From JAVBMJ01 sp031551275 (GTDB lineage: Bacteria; Bacteroidota; Bacteroidia; Bacteroidales; Rikenellaceae), in assembly GCA_031551275.1 (NCBI GenBank), contig JAVBNX010000013.1:1-64000 (forward strand): 64,000 nt of DNA. The letters run 5' to 3'. Below, piece by piece: positions 56,114-64,000 of this stretch; position 1 is the stretch's first letter; each line of letters begins with the position of its first letter. Under the pieces are notes generated by a model that saw only the letters and a program-made list of their open reading frames with translations, did no database searches and was not told the DNA's origin. Both the position numbers and the translations under genes were made by a program.

Positions 56114-57553
56114 CTACTTCAACGCGTAGTCCGATTTGTAGGGCGTGACCGGGATGCCGTAGCTGTTGAACAGGTTCACGTCCGGGTTGAAGGACTTGCC
56201 CGCGTACCACACCTTGGTAATAACCCCCAATCCGGGCGCGGTCAATTCGACCGTCGAGGGCGAAAGGATGACGGCTTGGGCCTCGACCATATGCCCCCCG
56301 TCGCTGACCATAAAATTATTGGCGCTCTCGCCTTCGGTCAGGGTCAGCCCCTGTCCGCAATTTTTGAAGGTAACCACGGCCTTGCCCTCCCCCTGCGCGC
56401 TCCACTTCTCGACCGAGGGAGTCTTCCACCCGATATCCTCGCCGTAGGCCATGCCCCGGGCAGCCAATAGCATACGCTCTGCCACGGGTTGCTTGCGCTT
56501 GGGGTGGACATCGCCCGCGTCGCCCGCATCGTAACAGACGACCGTGGCCACGTTCTTCAAGCGTTGGGAGATATCGAACTGCTCCATCTGGACCTCGACC
56601 CAGTTCACGTTGCGCGTATGCCAACCCGAGAGCTGCACCACGATAAAGGGCAACTGGGGATCGCCCCACTCCCGGCGGCAAAGGTTGACGAAGCGCTCCA
56701 GCAGGACGCGGTAGCGCGCCGCGTCGTTCGAGTTGCCCTCGCCCTGGTACCAGCCGATCCCCTTGATGGCGTAGGGGATGAGGGGGGTCAGCATCGCGTC
56801 ATATAGCCCGCCAGCAAACCGCTGTTCGCCGCCCTTGCCGAGCTGCTTCTGGCCTGCGATGTACTCGGCCCTGACGGCCACCAGGTCGGCCTGGTCGGAA
56901 AAGTTCTCCGCGTTGAGCCACGCCTCCTGCGAACTGCCCCCGTAGTGGCTCTGGATCACACCCACGGCCACGCCCAGATGGCGTTGCAGGCCGCGCCCGA
57001 ACAGGAAGGGGATCGCCCCGCTCAGCTTCGCCGTTTGCGCCGTGCAGGGCGTCCACTGCGACTCCACGTCGTAGACGGGGGCCAGCGCCGCGGCGGGCTT
57101 AACGGTAAAGAACCTCAACAGCGGGTATTCGGCATCGGCAAGCTCCGCCTCCGCGTTCTCGATGGATTGGGTGGGGAATTTCATATTCGATTGCCCCGAC
57201 ATGAGCCATACCTCGCCGACCATCACGTCCCGGATAACGGTCTGGCCGCCCCCTTTGACCGGTTTGCCTTTGCCGTCCGCCTCGCTTACCGTGATGGTGT
57301 AGGGCCCTCCGGCCACGGGCGTGTCGATCCTGCCGCTCCATTTGCCCAGCGCGTCGGCCTTGAACTCCTTCGCGTCGGGGCCCCACGACCCCGCCACGCT
57401 CACTCTGGAGCCGGGATCGGCCCAACCCCAGACCGGGGCCGAGGTGCGTTGCTGGATTACCATTCCGTCCGAGAACAGATGCGGCATCCTGATCGCGGCC
57501 TGCGACATGCAGACGGCGAGAAGGGCTGCCGACAAAAGGATCAGCCTTTTCAT
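56114..57553 (-). CDS. Sialate O-acetylesterase (SGNH hydrolase)
   Basis: 479 residues with a signal peptide (MKRLILLSAALLAVCMSQA). MPHLFSDGMVIQQ begins the N-terminal beta domain. The SGNH catalytic domain shows WLMSGQSNMKFPTQS (nucleophile Ser), IGWYQGEGNSNDA and the catalytic Asp-His in GDVHPKRKQP. It removes O-acetyl groups from sialic acids or similar acetylated sugars in the periplasm, a common step in mucin or glycan foraging by gut Bacteroidales. It is a stand-alone unit, convergent with the MazG-like gene (12 nt apart). Confidence 0.93.
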   Translation of the reverse strand: MKRLILLSAALLAVCMSQAAIRMPHLFSDGMVIQQRTSAPVWGWADPGSRVSVAGSWGPDAKEFKADALGKWSGRIDTPVAGGPYTITVSEADGKGKPVKGGGQTVIRDVMVGEVWLMSGQSNMKFPTQSIENAEAELADAEYPLLRFFTVKPAAALAPVYDVESQWTPCTAQTAKLSGAIPFLFGRGLQRHLGVAVGVIQSHYGGSSQEAWLNAENFSDQADLVAVRAEYIAGQKQLGKGGEQRFAGGLYDAMLTPLIPYAIKGIGWYQGEGNSNDAARYRVLLERFVNLCRREWGDPQLPFIVVQLSGWHTRNVNWVEVQMEQFDISQRLKNVATVVCYDAGDAGDVHPKRKQPVAERMLLAARGMAYGEDIGWKTPSVEKWSAQGEGKAVVTFKNCGQGLTLTEGESANNFMVSDGGHMVEAQAVILSPSTVELTAPGLGVITKVWYAGKSFNPDVNLFNSYGIPVTPYKSDYALK

Positions 57554-57570
57554 AGCGTATAGGGGTTTAG

Positions 57571-58053
57571 TTACTTGTTTTCCAGCGTGCGCTCCACGTA
57601 CGAGCGGTAGTCCTTGACCACGGGCACATAGTCGTCCGTGTCGAACAAGGGCGAGGAGATCACAAAGTCGGCCGACGAGCGGTTGATGGCCGTCGGCACG
57701 TTGTAGAGCGTGGCCAGCCTCAGCAGAGCCTTCACGTCCACGTCGTGGGGTTGGGCCTGCATGGGGTCCCAGAAGAAGATCAAAGCGTCTATCATCCCCT
57801 CGGCGATCATCGAGCCCAACTGCTGGTCGCCCCCCAGGGGCCCCGATTTGAGCAGCGTGATGTCGAAACTCCCATGGTCGTTTCCTCGCCTGTCCATCAA
57901 TGTTTTGGCCACCATCTTACCGGTCGTTCCGGTGCAGACCAGGTGGTGCTTCAAGAGGTTTTCCCAGTTCCAGTCGACCCATTCGGCCAGATCCCTCTTC
58001 ATGTTGTCGTGGGCCACCAGAGCCACACGCTTCTTTTTCGTCGTCATATTCAT
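57571..58053 (-). CDS. mgsA: Methylglyoxal synthase
   Basis: 160 residues. KKRVALVAHDNMKRDLAEWV, CTGTTGKMV, SGPLGGDQQLGSMIAEG (catalytic Asp) and FFWDPMQAQPHDVDVKALLR are the MgsA signatures. It converts dihydroxyacetone phosphate to methylglyoxal and phosphate, a glycolytic overflow bypass controlled by phosphate. A TACCTTTG box lies 14 nt before its ATG. It is 17 nt upstream of the sialate esterase gene, so both may be co-transcribed. Confidence 0.96.
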   Translation of the reverse strand: MNMTTKKKRVALVAHDNMKRDLAEWVDWNWENLLKHHLVCTGTTGKMVAKTLMDRRGNDHGSFDITLLKSGPLGGDQQLGSMIAEGMIDALIFFWDPMQAQPHDVDVKALLRLATLYNVPTAINRSSADFVISSPLFDTDDYVPVVKDYRSYVERTLENK

Positions 58054-58067
58054 CTATTTTCGGTGCA

Positions 58068-58075
58068 AAGGTACA
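58068..58075 (-). promoter_or_regulatory. -7 box of mgsA
   Basis: TACCTTTG on the minus strand, 14 nt before the mgsA ATG. A TTTG occurs 14 nt upstream, closer than the usual 19-21 nt, and overlaps the T-run of the hpf terminator. Confidence 0.5.
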
Positions 58076-58090
58076 AAAAATAGGTCTCAC

Positions 58091-58119
58091 AAAAAAACCG
58101 CCGCCTTTTCAGGCGGCGG
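58091..58119 (-). terminator. Terminator of hpf
   Basis: Minus strand CCGCCGCCT-GAAA-AGGCGGCGG followed by seven T residues (58097-58091). It separates the xerC-hpf unit from mgsA. Confidence 0.85.
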
Positions 58120-58140
58120 CAAGGGATGAGAACCAATGTG

Positions 58141-58437
58141 TCAGGCTTTGAGTTTGTCCTTGTGCTTTTCGAGCTGCTTTTTCAACGCCTCCAGGCATAG
58201 GTCCACCGACTCTTCGAACGACTTGCTCCGCTGTTCGCTGACCAGTTCGGCTCCCCGCACGGCGATCTTTATCGTCGCCAGCTTGTTGCCGTGTTCGTGG
58301 TCCTTGTCGAGCTTGAGGATGACCTCTGCTCCCGTCGCTTCCTCGGTAAACCGGTCCATCTTGTCCAGTTTGCCCTCTATGAAATCGAGCAGTCTTTGGT
58401 CCGCATCGAATTTCACCGATTGAATCTTCACGTTCAT
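58141..58437 (-). CDS. hpf: Ribosome hibernation-promoting factor (HPF/YfiA family)
   Basis: 98 residues, the short HPF/RaiA form. MNVKIQSVKFDADQRLLDFI, KLDKMDRF, VILKLDKDHEHGNKLATIKI and the C-terminal helix SVDLCLEALKKQLEKHK give the beta-alpha-beta-beta-beta-alpha fold that binds the decoding centre of idle 30S subunits. There is no C-terminal dimerisation domain. It is 25 nt after xerC, a common Bacteroidota gene pair, with a small GCGGGT/ACCCGC hairpin in the junction, and ends at a strong terminator. Confidence 0.94.
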   Translation of the reverse strand: MNVKIQSVKFDADQRLLDFIEGKLDKMDRFTEEATGAEVILKLDKDHEHGNKLATIKIAVRGAELVSEQRSKSFEESVDLCLEALKKQLEKHKDKLKA

Positions 58438-58462
58438 GGTTCTTATATATTATGCGGGTGTT

Positions 58463-59431
58463 CTACCCGCTGATTTTATCTTTTTTGTTGGCCGCACCCC
58501 TGGGATGGGCCTTTGAGTAAACCTCTTTCAACGCCGCTGCCGTGTTGTGGGTGTAGACCTGCGTGGTTTGCAGGGTGGCGTGGCCCAACAACTCCTGGAT
58601 CATCCTTATGTCCGCGCCCCGGTTCAACAGATGGGTGGCGTAGGTGTGCCTCAACACGTGTGGGGAGTGTTTTCCCTTGACTCCGCCCCGTTGCAATACA
58701 CTTTTGACCACCGCACTGATCTGGTCGCGGCTCATCGCTTTGACGGTCTCCTTCTTAGCCGTGCGTTTCATCCATAAAAATAACGGTTCGCCGTCTAATA
58801 AACAAATCTTTGCGCCCCTTTTTTCCAAATATTCTTCCATCGGCCCCCTGACCGCCTCCGGCAACGGGACCACGCGCTGCTTATCCCCTTTCCCTCTGAC
58901 AAGAACGCTGCCAAACCCGTTGGAAAAGTCCCCTAATTTCATCCCGGCCAACTCGGCCAGCCGCACCCCCGTCGCGTAGAACAACAAAACGATCAGTCGG
59001 TCCCGCGCAACCTCGAATTCGGCCCCGGGTTTTTCCGCTCCCTCCCCTTGCTGCGGGGCCGGTACGGTCAATTCGTCCACGATCCGCTCCATCCTCGCCT
59101 CGGGCACGAAGGCGGGCAGCCTTTTCGGCTTGCGGGGGCCCTTGATCCCCGTAAAGGGGTCGGTGTGCATCAGGTCCCGGCTCCGCAAATAACGGAAGAA
59201 CGAGCGCAGGGCGGAGAGCTTGCGGTTGATGGTCGTGCTGCGGTTTTTGCTGTCAGACAGATCGACGATCCACGCCCGGATCAGCTTGCTGTCGACCCGG
59301 TCGGGATCGAACGCGCCTTTTTTTTCCTGGAAAAACGCTAAAAACTCCCCGATCCCCTCCCGGTAGCTCTCCACGGTAAGGTCCGAATAGCGTCTCTCCG
59401 CTTGGATGTATGCCAGAAATCCGTCCAGCAC
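58463..59431 (-). CDS. xerC: Tyrosine recombinase XerC/XerD
   Basis: 322 residues: an N-terminal SAM-like DNA-binding domain (LDGFLAYIQAERRYSDLTVESY, in part) and a catalytic domain with all six residues: Arg in TGVRLAELAG, Lys in GKGDKQRVVPLP, HxxR in HVLRHTYATHLL, His in LGHATLQTT and nucleophile Tyr in QVYTHN. It resolves chromosome dimers at dif with its partner. The C-terminus has a basic tail (ANKKDKISG). It is paired with hpf, so this is a housekeeping Xer rather than a mobile-element integrase. Confidence 0.93.
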   Translation of the reverse strand: MLDGFLAYIQAERRYSDLTVESYREGIGEFLAFFQEKKGAFDPDRVDSKLIRAWIVDLSDSKNRSTTINRKLSALRSFFRYLRSRDLMHTDPFTGIKGPRKPKRLPAFVPEARMERIVDELTVPAPQQGEGAEKPGAEFEVARDRLIVLLFYATGVRLAELAGMKLGDFSNGFGSVLVRGKGDKQRVVPLPEAVRGPMEEYLEKRGAKICLLDGEPLFLWMKRTAKKETVKAMSRDQISAVVKSVLQRGGVKGKHSPHVLRHTYATHLLNRGADIRMIQELLGHATLQTTQVYTHNTAAALKEVYSKAHPRGAANKKDKISG

Positions 59432-59442
59432 GATCTAAAGAT

Positions 59443-60540
59443 TTATTCCAAAAATTTCGCCACCACCGTCGCCGGGATCAACTGGCCCCGGATCGAGACG
59501 GCAATTGGCGTGCCCACCGCGGCGAAGGGCGTTTTCACGTACCCCATCGCGATCCCCTTGCCCAGGGTCGGCGACTGGGTCCCCGAGGTAACCTCGCCGA
59601 TCACGTTGCCCTGGGGGTCGGTCAGTTCGTAGCCCTGTCGGGGAATCCCCCGCTCGTTGAGCGCTATTTTTACCAGTTTCTTGGTTATGCCTTCCGCCTT
59701 CTGCTTCTCGACGAAGCCCCGGTCGATAAAGTCCTTCCCGTCGGCCAGCTTGGTAATCCAGCCCAGCCCGGCCTCCAGAAGCGAGGTCTGGTCGTTGATC
59801 TCGTGGCCGTAGAGGCAGAATCCCATCTCCAGGCGCAGCGTGTCGCGCGAACCCAGCCCAGCGTTCTTCAGGCCGAACTCTTCGCCTGCCTGCCACAGGG
59901 CCTTCCAGAGCTTTTCCGCATCCTCGTTGGCCACATAGATCTCGCAGCCGCCCGATCCGGTGTAGCCCGTGATGGAGAGGATCGCATCCCGGATGCCCGC
60001 GATTTCGGTCTTTTTAAAGGTATAGTAGGGCATATCTTCGACCTTTTCGGTGCAGAGTTTCTGCACGATCTTTATCGCGTCGGGGCCCTGGATCGCCAAC
60101 TGTGCGATCTCGTCCGAGGCGTTATACAACTCCTTGCCGGGGGTCAGCCCGAACGCCTTTCCCTGCTCGCACAAATGCTCCCAATCCTTCTGCGTGTTGG
60201 CGGCGTTGACCACCAGCAGGTAGGTTTGGGCATCGATCCGGTAGACCAATATGTCGTCCACGATGCCTCCCCGGCCGTTGGGCAGGGCGGAGTACTGGAT
60301 CTTCCCGTCGAAGAGGGTCGAGACGTCGTTGCTGGTCACGCGCTGCAAAAAGTCGAGGGCTTTGGGCCCCTTGACCCAGATCTCGCCCATGTGGCTGACG
60401 TCGAACACGCCCGCGTGGTTGCGCACGGCCATGTGCTCGTCGTTGATCCCGGTGAACTGGATGGGCATGTTGTAGCCCGCGAACTCGGCCATCTTGGCCC
60501 CAGAAGCGATGTGGTACTCGGTGAAAGGTGTGGTTTTCAT
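59443..60540 (-). CDS. gcvT: Aminomethyltransferase (glycine cleavage T protein)
   Basis: 365 residues. FTEYHIASGAKMAEFAGYNM, DVSHMGEIWVKGP, GIVDDILVYRI (folate-binding Asp) and SRDTLRLEMGFCLYGHEI are GcvT signatures, with the C-terminal barrel beginning near KLVKIALNERGIPRQGYELT. It transfers the methylene group from the H-protein to tetrahydrofolate. Here it overlaps the bioA stop by 4 nt (ATGA); other gcv genes are not in the window, so it is split from its pathway partners. Confidence 0.96.
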   Translation of the reverse strand: MKTTPFTEYHIASGAKMAEFAGYNMPIQFTGINDEHMAVRNHAGVFDVSHMGEIWVKGPKALDFLQRVTSNDVSTLFDGKIQYSALPNGRGGIVDDILVYRIDAQTYLLVVNAANTQKDWEHLCEQGKAFGLTPGKELYNASDEIAQLAIQGPDAIKIVQKLCTEKVEDMPYYTFKKTEIAGIRDAILSITGYTGSGGCEIYVANEDAEKLWKALWQAGEEFGLKNAGLGSRDTLRLEMGFCLYGHEINDQTSLLEAGLGWITKLADGKDFIDRGFVEKQKAEGITKKLVKIALNERGIPRQGYELTDPQGNVIGEVTSGTQSPTLGKGIAMGYVKTPFAAVGTPIAVSIRGQLIPATVVAKFLE

Positions 60541-61796
60541 GCTTTTACAGCGTATATGATTGCGTTTGTAATGGTTTTTATCTCATCGTCCGCCACAACG
60601 AAAGGCGGCATCGTATAGACCAGCTTTCCGAACGGCCTGACCCACACCCCTTTCTCCATCGCCCGGCGCTGCACCTCGGCCACATCGACCGGTTTTTCCA
60701 TCTCCACCACCCCGATCGCCCCGAGCGTCCTCACGTCGGCCACGCCTTTGATCCCGCGCGCCGGGGCCAGTCCCTCTTCCAAAAGCTCCCCGATCCTCGC
60801 GATGCGCTCCATGGGGAACCGCCGCGCCAGGTCGATCGACGCGCACGCCACCGCGCACGCCAGCGGATTGCCCATGTAGGTCGGCCCGTGCATGAATTCG
60901 CCCGGCGACCCTTCGGAGATGGCCATCGCCACCTTCGCGCCGGCCACCACGGCGGCGAAACTCATGTACCCGCCGGTCAGCCCCTTGCCCAGGCAGATAA
61001 TGTCCGGGGCGATCCCCGCCCATTCGCAGGCGAACAGCTTTCCCGTCCGCCCGAACCCGGTGGCGATCTCGTCGGCGATCAGCAGCATATCCAGCTCGTC
61101 GCACAGCGCGCGCACCCCTTTCAGGTATCCGGGATGGTAGAACCTCATCCCCCCCGCACCCTGCACGATGGGTTCGAGGATCACGGCGCCGATCTTATCT
61201 TTATTCTCCGTCAGCAATTTACGCAACGGCTCCAACGCCGCCGGGTCCCACTCCCCGTCGAAGGGGATCTCGGGCCTCGGCGCGAAGAACTGCACCGGCA
61301 GCCGCCCCGACCAGAGCGAGTGCATCCCGCCCTGCGGATCGCAAACCGACATGGCATGCCATGTATCGCCGTGGTAGCCTCCCAGGATAGTCGCCACCTG
61401 GTTTCGATGCCGCATCCCGCGCGCATACATGCATTGCAGGGCCATCTTGACGGCCACCTCGACCGCCACGGAGCCCGAATCGCAATAGAATATCCTGTCC
61501 AGCCCTTGCGGCAGGACCTCGACCAGCCGCTTGCCCAGCTCGATGGCCGGACGGTGGGTCAGCCCCCCGAACATCACGTGGGCCATCTTGTCGAGCTGTC
61601 CGGTTACCGCCGCATTGAGCGCCGGATGGTTGTAGCCGTGGATCACCGACCACCAGGAGGCCATCGCGTCGATCAGCTCCCGCCCGTCGTCCAGGCGGAT
61701 GCGCACGCCCCTGGCCGACTCGACCTGGTAGGCCGGGACCGGATCGACGAATGAGGTGTAGGGGTGCCAGATATGTTGAAGGTCGAACGAATCCAT
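60537..61796 (-). CDS. bioA: Adenosylmethionine-8-amino-7-oxononanoate aminotransferase
   Basis: 419 residues, a fold-type I PLP enzyme. HIWHPYTSFVDPVPAYQVES at the start, MASWWSVIHGYNHP, GGYHGDTWHAMSVCDP, LIADEIATGFGRTGKLFA and the PLP Lys in CLGKGLTGGY mark it as BioA. It transfers an amino group from SAM to make 7,8-diaminopelargonate in biotin synthesis. No other bio genes are nearby; instead it is coupled to gcvT. A TAACTTTG box lies 16 nt before its ATG. Confidence 0.96.
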   Translation of the reverse strand: MDSFDLQHIWHPYTSFVDPVPAYQVESARGVRIRLDDGRELIDAMASWWSVIHGYNHPALNAAVTGQLDKMAHVMFGGLTHRPAIELGKRLVEVLPQGLDRIFYCDSGSVAVEVAVKMALQCMYARGMRHRNQVATILGGYHGDTWHAMSVCDPQGGMHSLWSGRLPVQFFAPRPEIPFDGEWDPAALEPLRKLLTENKDKIGAVILEPIVQGAGGMRFYHPGYLKGVRALCDELDMLLIADEIATGFGRTGKLFACEWAGIAPDIICLGKGLTGGYMSFAAVVAGAKVAMAISEGSPGEFMHGPTYMGNPLACAVACASIDLARRFPMERIARIGELLEEGLAPARGIKGVADVRTLGAIGVVEMEKPVDVAEVQRRAMEKGVWVRPFGKLVYTMPPFVVADDEIKTITNAIIYAVKA

Positions 61797-61812
61797 AACT
61801 TGATTTTCACTA

Positions 61813-61820
61813 CAAAGTTA
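61813..61820 (-). promoter_or_regulatory. -7 box of bioA-gcvT
   Basis: TAACTTTG on the minus strand matches TAnnTTTG, 16 nt before the ATG. The -33 region is GC-rich and lacks TTTG. No BirA-like operator was recognised. Confidence 0.5.
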
Positions 61821-61887
61821 TAAAAAATTTCGCTACCCCGCAGCCACCCGGCCGGGCAGCCGCTTTTCCCTGTTATCGATTTTTAAA

Positions 61888-61919
61888 TTTGTTTAATAAC
61901 TCAAATTATTCTACCTTTG
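61888..61919 (+). promoter_or_regulatory. Promoter of eno
   Basis: TTTG (61888-61891), 20 nt, TACCTTTG (61912-61919): both boxes and spacing match the Bacteroidota consensus exactly, as expected for a highly expressed gene. The A-rich leader to the ATG at 61964 is about 40 nt. Confidence 0.85.
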
Positions 61920-61963
61920 CCCTAATTTGCAAGGAAAATTTCGAACTAAAACCATAACAGATT

Positions 61964-63268
61964 ATGAGCCAGATTATCAGCGTCCACGCCAGGGAGATCC
62001 TCGATTCGAGGGGCAACCCCACCATCGAAGTAGAAGTCATGACCGCCAGCGGCGCCACGGGCCGTGCAGCCGTACCCTCGGGTGCGTCGACGGGCGAAAA
62101 CGAAGCCCTCGAGCTGCGTGACGGCGACAAGGGCCGTTACCTGGGCAAAGGCGTACTGAAAGCCGTTCAGAACGTGAACGACGTGATCGCCAAGGAGATC
62201 GTTGGCATGCTGGTTACCGACCAGGTGGGCATCGACAAGACGATGATCGCTCTGGACGGCACCGCCACCAAGTCGAACCTGGGCGCCAACGCCATCCTGG
62301 GCGTATCGCTGGCCGTCGCCCGCGCCGCAGCCGATCTGCTGGGCATGCCCCTCTACCGCTACATCGGCGGGACCAACGCCAAGACCCTGCCCGTCCCGAT
62401 GATGAACATCATCAACGGCGGCTCCCACTCCGACGCCCCGATCGCGTTCCAGGAGTTCATGATCCGTCCGGTGGGCGCGACCAGCTTCCGCGAAGGCCTG
62501 CGCATGGGCGCCGAGGTGTTCCACTCCCTCAAGAAAGTCCTCCACGACCGCGGCCTGAGCACGGCTGTCGGCGATGAGGGCGGCTTCGCCCCCACCCTGA
62601 AAGGCACCGAGGACGCCCTGGAGTCGATCATCGAGGCGATCAAGAAGGCGGGCTACAAACCCGGCCGCAAAGCCGAGGGCGGCGACGTTTCGATCGGCCT
62701 GGACTGCGCCGCTTCCGAGTTCTACAAGGACGGTATCTACAACTACGCCAAGTTCGAGGGCGAAAACGGCGCGAAGCGCACCTCCGCCCAGCAAGTCGAT
62801 TACCTGGCCGAACTGGTGTCGAAATACCCCATCGACTCGATCGAGGACGGCATGAACGAGAACGACTGGGACGGCTGGAAGATGCTGACCGACAAGTTGG
62901 GCGACAAGTGCCAGCTGGTGGGCGACGACCTGTTCGTGACCAACGTCGAGTTCTTGAAGAAGGGCATCGAGATGGGTTGCGGCAACTCGATCCTGATCAA
63001 GGTCAACCAGATCGGCACCCTGACCGAGACCCTGGACGCCATCGAAATGGCCCACAGGGCAGGTTACACCAGCGTTACCTCGCACCGCTCGGGTGAAACC
63101 GAGGACTCGACCATCGCCGACATCTCGGTAGCCACCAACGCCGGCCAGATCAAGACCGGTTCGCTGTCGCGCTCCGACCGTATGGCCAAGTACAACCAAC
63201 TGCTCCGCATCGAAGAGGAGTTGGGCGAGGAAGCCATCTACGGATATACCAAGATCTACAAGAAGTAA
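61964..63268 (+). CDS. eno: Enolase
   Basis: 434 residues. VHAREILDSRGNPTIEVEV, PSGASTGENEALELRDGD, SLAVARAAADLLGMPLYRY, VGDEGGFAP, SIEDGMNENDW, LIKVNQIGTLTE (catalytic Lys) and SHRSGETEDSTIAD are all present. It interconverts 2-phosphoglycerate and phosphoenolpyruvate in glycolysis and is part of the RNA degradosome in some bacteria. It is a single-gene unit with a consensus promoter and terminator; its codon choice is strongly biased to C-ending codons, consistent with high expression. Confidence 0.98.
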   Translation: MSQIISVHAREILDSRGNPTIEVEVMTASGATGRAAVPSGASTGENEALELRDGDKGRYLGKGVLKAVQNVNDVIAKEIVGMLVTDQVGIDKTMIALDGTATKSNLGANAILGVSLAVARAAADLLGMPLYRYIGGTNAKTLPVPMMNIINGGSHSDAPIAFQEFMIRPVGATSFREGLRMGAEVFHSLKKVLHDRGLSTAVGDEGGFAPTLKGTEDALESIIEAIKKAGYKPGRKAEGGDVSIGLDCAASEFYKDGIYNYAKFEGENGAKRTSAQQVDYLAELVSKYPIDSIEDGMNENDWDGWKMLTDKLGDKCQLVGDDLFVTNVEFLKKGIEMGCGNSILIKVNQIGTLTETLDAIEMAHRAGYTSVTSHRSGETEDSTIADISVATNAGQIKTGSLSRSDRMAKYNQLLRIEEELGEEAIYGYTKIYKK

Positions 63269-63288
63269 GTATCCTTATCGATAGAAAA

Positions 63289-63325
63289 GAGGCCCGCCGG
63301 AAAAATTCGGCGGGCCTCTCTGTTT
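63289..63325. terminator. Bidirectional terminator after eno
   Basis: GAGGCCCGCCG (63289-63299) pairs with CGGCGGGCCTC (63307-63317) and is followed by TCTGTTT on the plus strand and TTTTCT on the minus strand. It ends eno and the convergent outer-membrane protein gene. Confidence 0.8.
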
Positions 63326-63336
63326 AAGAGGATCCC

Positions 63337-64000
63337 CTACCGGAAAGACTTCAAGCTGTACGCCCAACTAACGAGCAACGTGTTGCCCTGGAAGCGGTTG
63401 ACCGCCCCCAGCTCTCCCAACCAGCGCAGGGTGATCTGAGAACGCAGCGAGGGGAGGTAGACGTTACCTTCCACCCCCAGACCGTAGAGGTGGTCCTTGT
63501 CGGTGGGCAACAAGTAACCGCCGACGGGGATCTTGTCGTCCGTGGTCTTGAATTGCATGTAGTAGCTCAATCCCGCGTTGAAGATCACCGGAATGGGACC
63601 CTTGGCCTTGTGGTACCACGTCCGCCCCGCACCACCTTCGATGGAGAGCACATTACCGACCTGCATATCGGAATCTTTCTTCTTGCTGCACAACTCATAG
63701 GAGAACAACGAGGAGAAATTCCACAGTTTTTCCTTGTCGAAATAGACCGTGCTGCCCGCCGAGAACTCGTAGCCCCACATGCCCAGGCCGCTGTTGTTGT
63801 CGCCGCCCGACTTGTACTCGCCCGTGGGGATGTAGAGTGCGAATCCGCCCACAAAGTCGGCGTGCCTGCCATGCCACCCGAGTTGGACGGGCTGCACATA
63901 AAGGTCGCTCAGGTTGAAGGAGGTGTGCACGTCGGAGATCGCCGAAGAGATCTTGTTGGTCACAAAGGGCACCAGCACCGTACCCCCCAGGTTGGCGCCC
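63337..64000 (-). CDS. Outer-membrane channel-like protein, C-terminal part (cut by window edge)
   Basis: At least 220 residues are visible; the frame stays open to position 64000 (GANLGGTVLVPFVTNK at the edge). The internal GTG at 63978 is not the real start. Repeated amphipathic strands (GGFALYIPTGEYKSGGDNN, GYEFSAGSTVYFDKEK, SSLFSYELCSKKKDSD, GPIPVIFNAGLSYYMQFKT, SQITLRWLGELGAVNRFQG, ending TLLVSWAYSLKSFR) match the Phenol_MetA_deg/SphA-like outer-membrane transporter family. The PTGEY motif is typical. Its substrate is unknown. Confidence 0.75.
   Translation of the reverse strand, partial: GANLGGTVLVPFVTNKISSAISDVHTSFNLSDLYVQPVQLGWHGRHADFVGGFALYIPTGEYKSGGDNNSGLGMWGYEFSAGSTVYFDKEKLWNFSSLFSYELCSKKKDSDMQVGNVLSIEGGAGRTWYHKAKGPIPVIFNAGLSYYMQFKTTDDKIPVGGYLLPTDKDHLYGLGVEGNVYLPSLRSQITLRWLGELGAVNRFQGNTLLVSWAYSLKSFR

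Noticed and set aside
58463..59431. Tyrosine recombinase as the integrase of a mobile element
   Set aside because: It is paired with hpf in the housekeeping arrangement, has XerC/D length and motifs, and no attachment-site repeats or cargo genes flank it.

Overview
This is a GC-rich stretch of a bacterial chromosome from the phylum Bacteroidota, most probably order Bacteroidales. The high G+C suggests a Rikenellaceae/Alistipes-like organism, but that family assignment is inference. The phylum call rests on several things. Promoters match the Bacteroidota consensus TTTG/TTG, then about 18-21 nt, then TAnnTTTG. The str and S10 ribosomal operons are joined as rpsL-rpsG-fusA-rpsJ-rplC and so on, with no tuf. 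TamB sits beside a lipoprotein form of TamA (TamL). There are many SPII lipoproteins and PorT-like beta-barrels. Almost every base is in ordinary core genes; no rRNA, tRNA, insertion sequence, prophage or CRISPR array was seen.

Layout. 1-10738 (minus): translation super-operon, read rpsL, rpsG, fusA, rpsJ, rplC, rplD, rplW, rplB, rpsS, rplV, rpsC, rplP, rpmC, rpsQ, rplN, rplX, rplE, rpsN, rpsH, rplF (cut by the window edge). It has a good promoter before rpsL and an unexpected 116-bp inverted-repeat element between rpsJ and rplC. 10739-11845: two intergenic stretches around a small HTH gene, rich in hairpins. 11846-14623: leuS. 14673-23313 (minus): envelope genes (Ig-like protein, beta-barrel protein, LolE-type permease, lipoprotein) mixed with rbfA, an amidohydrolase, folE and a PurF-like protein lacking the usual N-terminal cysteine. 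23338-27424 (minus): flippase, dut, holB, folK and a lipoprotein, mostly coupled by 4-nt ATGA overlaps. 27546-37277 (plus): DoxX, TamB, TamL and a tandem pair of paralogous lipoproteins. 37344-40452 (minus): complete proline operon proC-proB-proA. 40573-50373 (plus): XRE-cupin regulator with acyl-CoA ligase, beta-barrel protein with adenine deaminase, LTA-synthase-type sulfatase with NhaA, FKBP lipoprotein, and a membrane protein/winged-helix pair with a palindromic operator. 50441-51700 (minus): pgk. 51836-56101 (plus): queD, polA, a four-hairpin intergenic array, dtd and a MazG-like protein that has lost its metal-binding residues. 56114-61796 (minus): sialate O-acetylesterase, mgsA, xerC-hpf, bioA-gcvT. 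61964-63268 (plus): eno. 63337-64000 (minus): a partial outer-membrane protein.

The most unusual items are non-coding or degenerate. A palindromic repeat with an identical 24-nt core lies both upstream of leuS and between polA and dtd, where it is one of four adjacent hairpins. A MITE-like inverted repeat sits inside the S10 operon. A triple half-site operator overlaps the promoter of the membrane-protein/winged-helix pair. The MazG-like and PurF-like proteins each lack the catalytic residues that define their families. No complete new multi-gene system could be demonstrated from sequence alone; the lipoprotein pair after tamB-tamL and the regulated membrane-protein pair are the best uncharacterised candidates.
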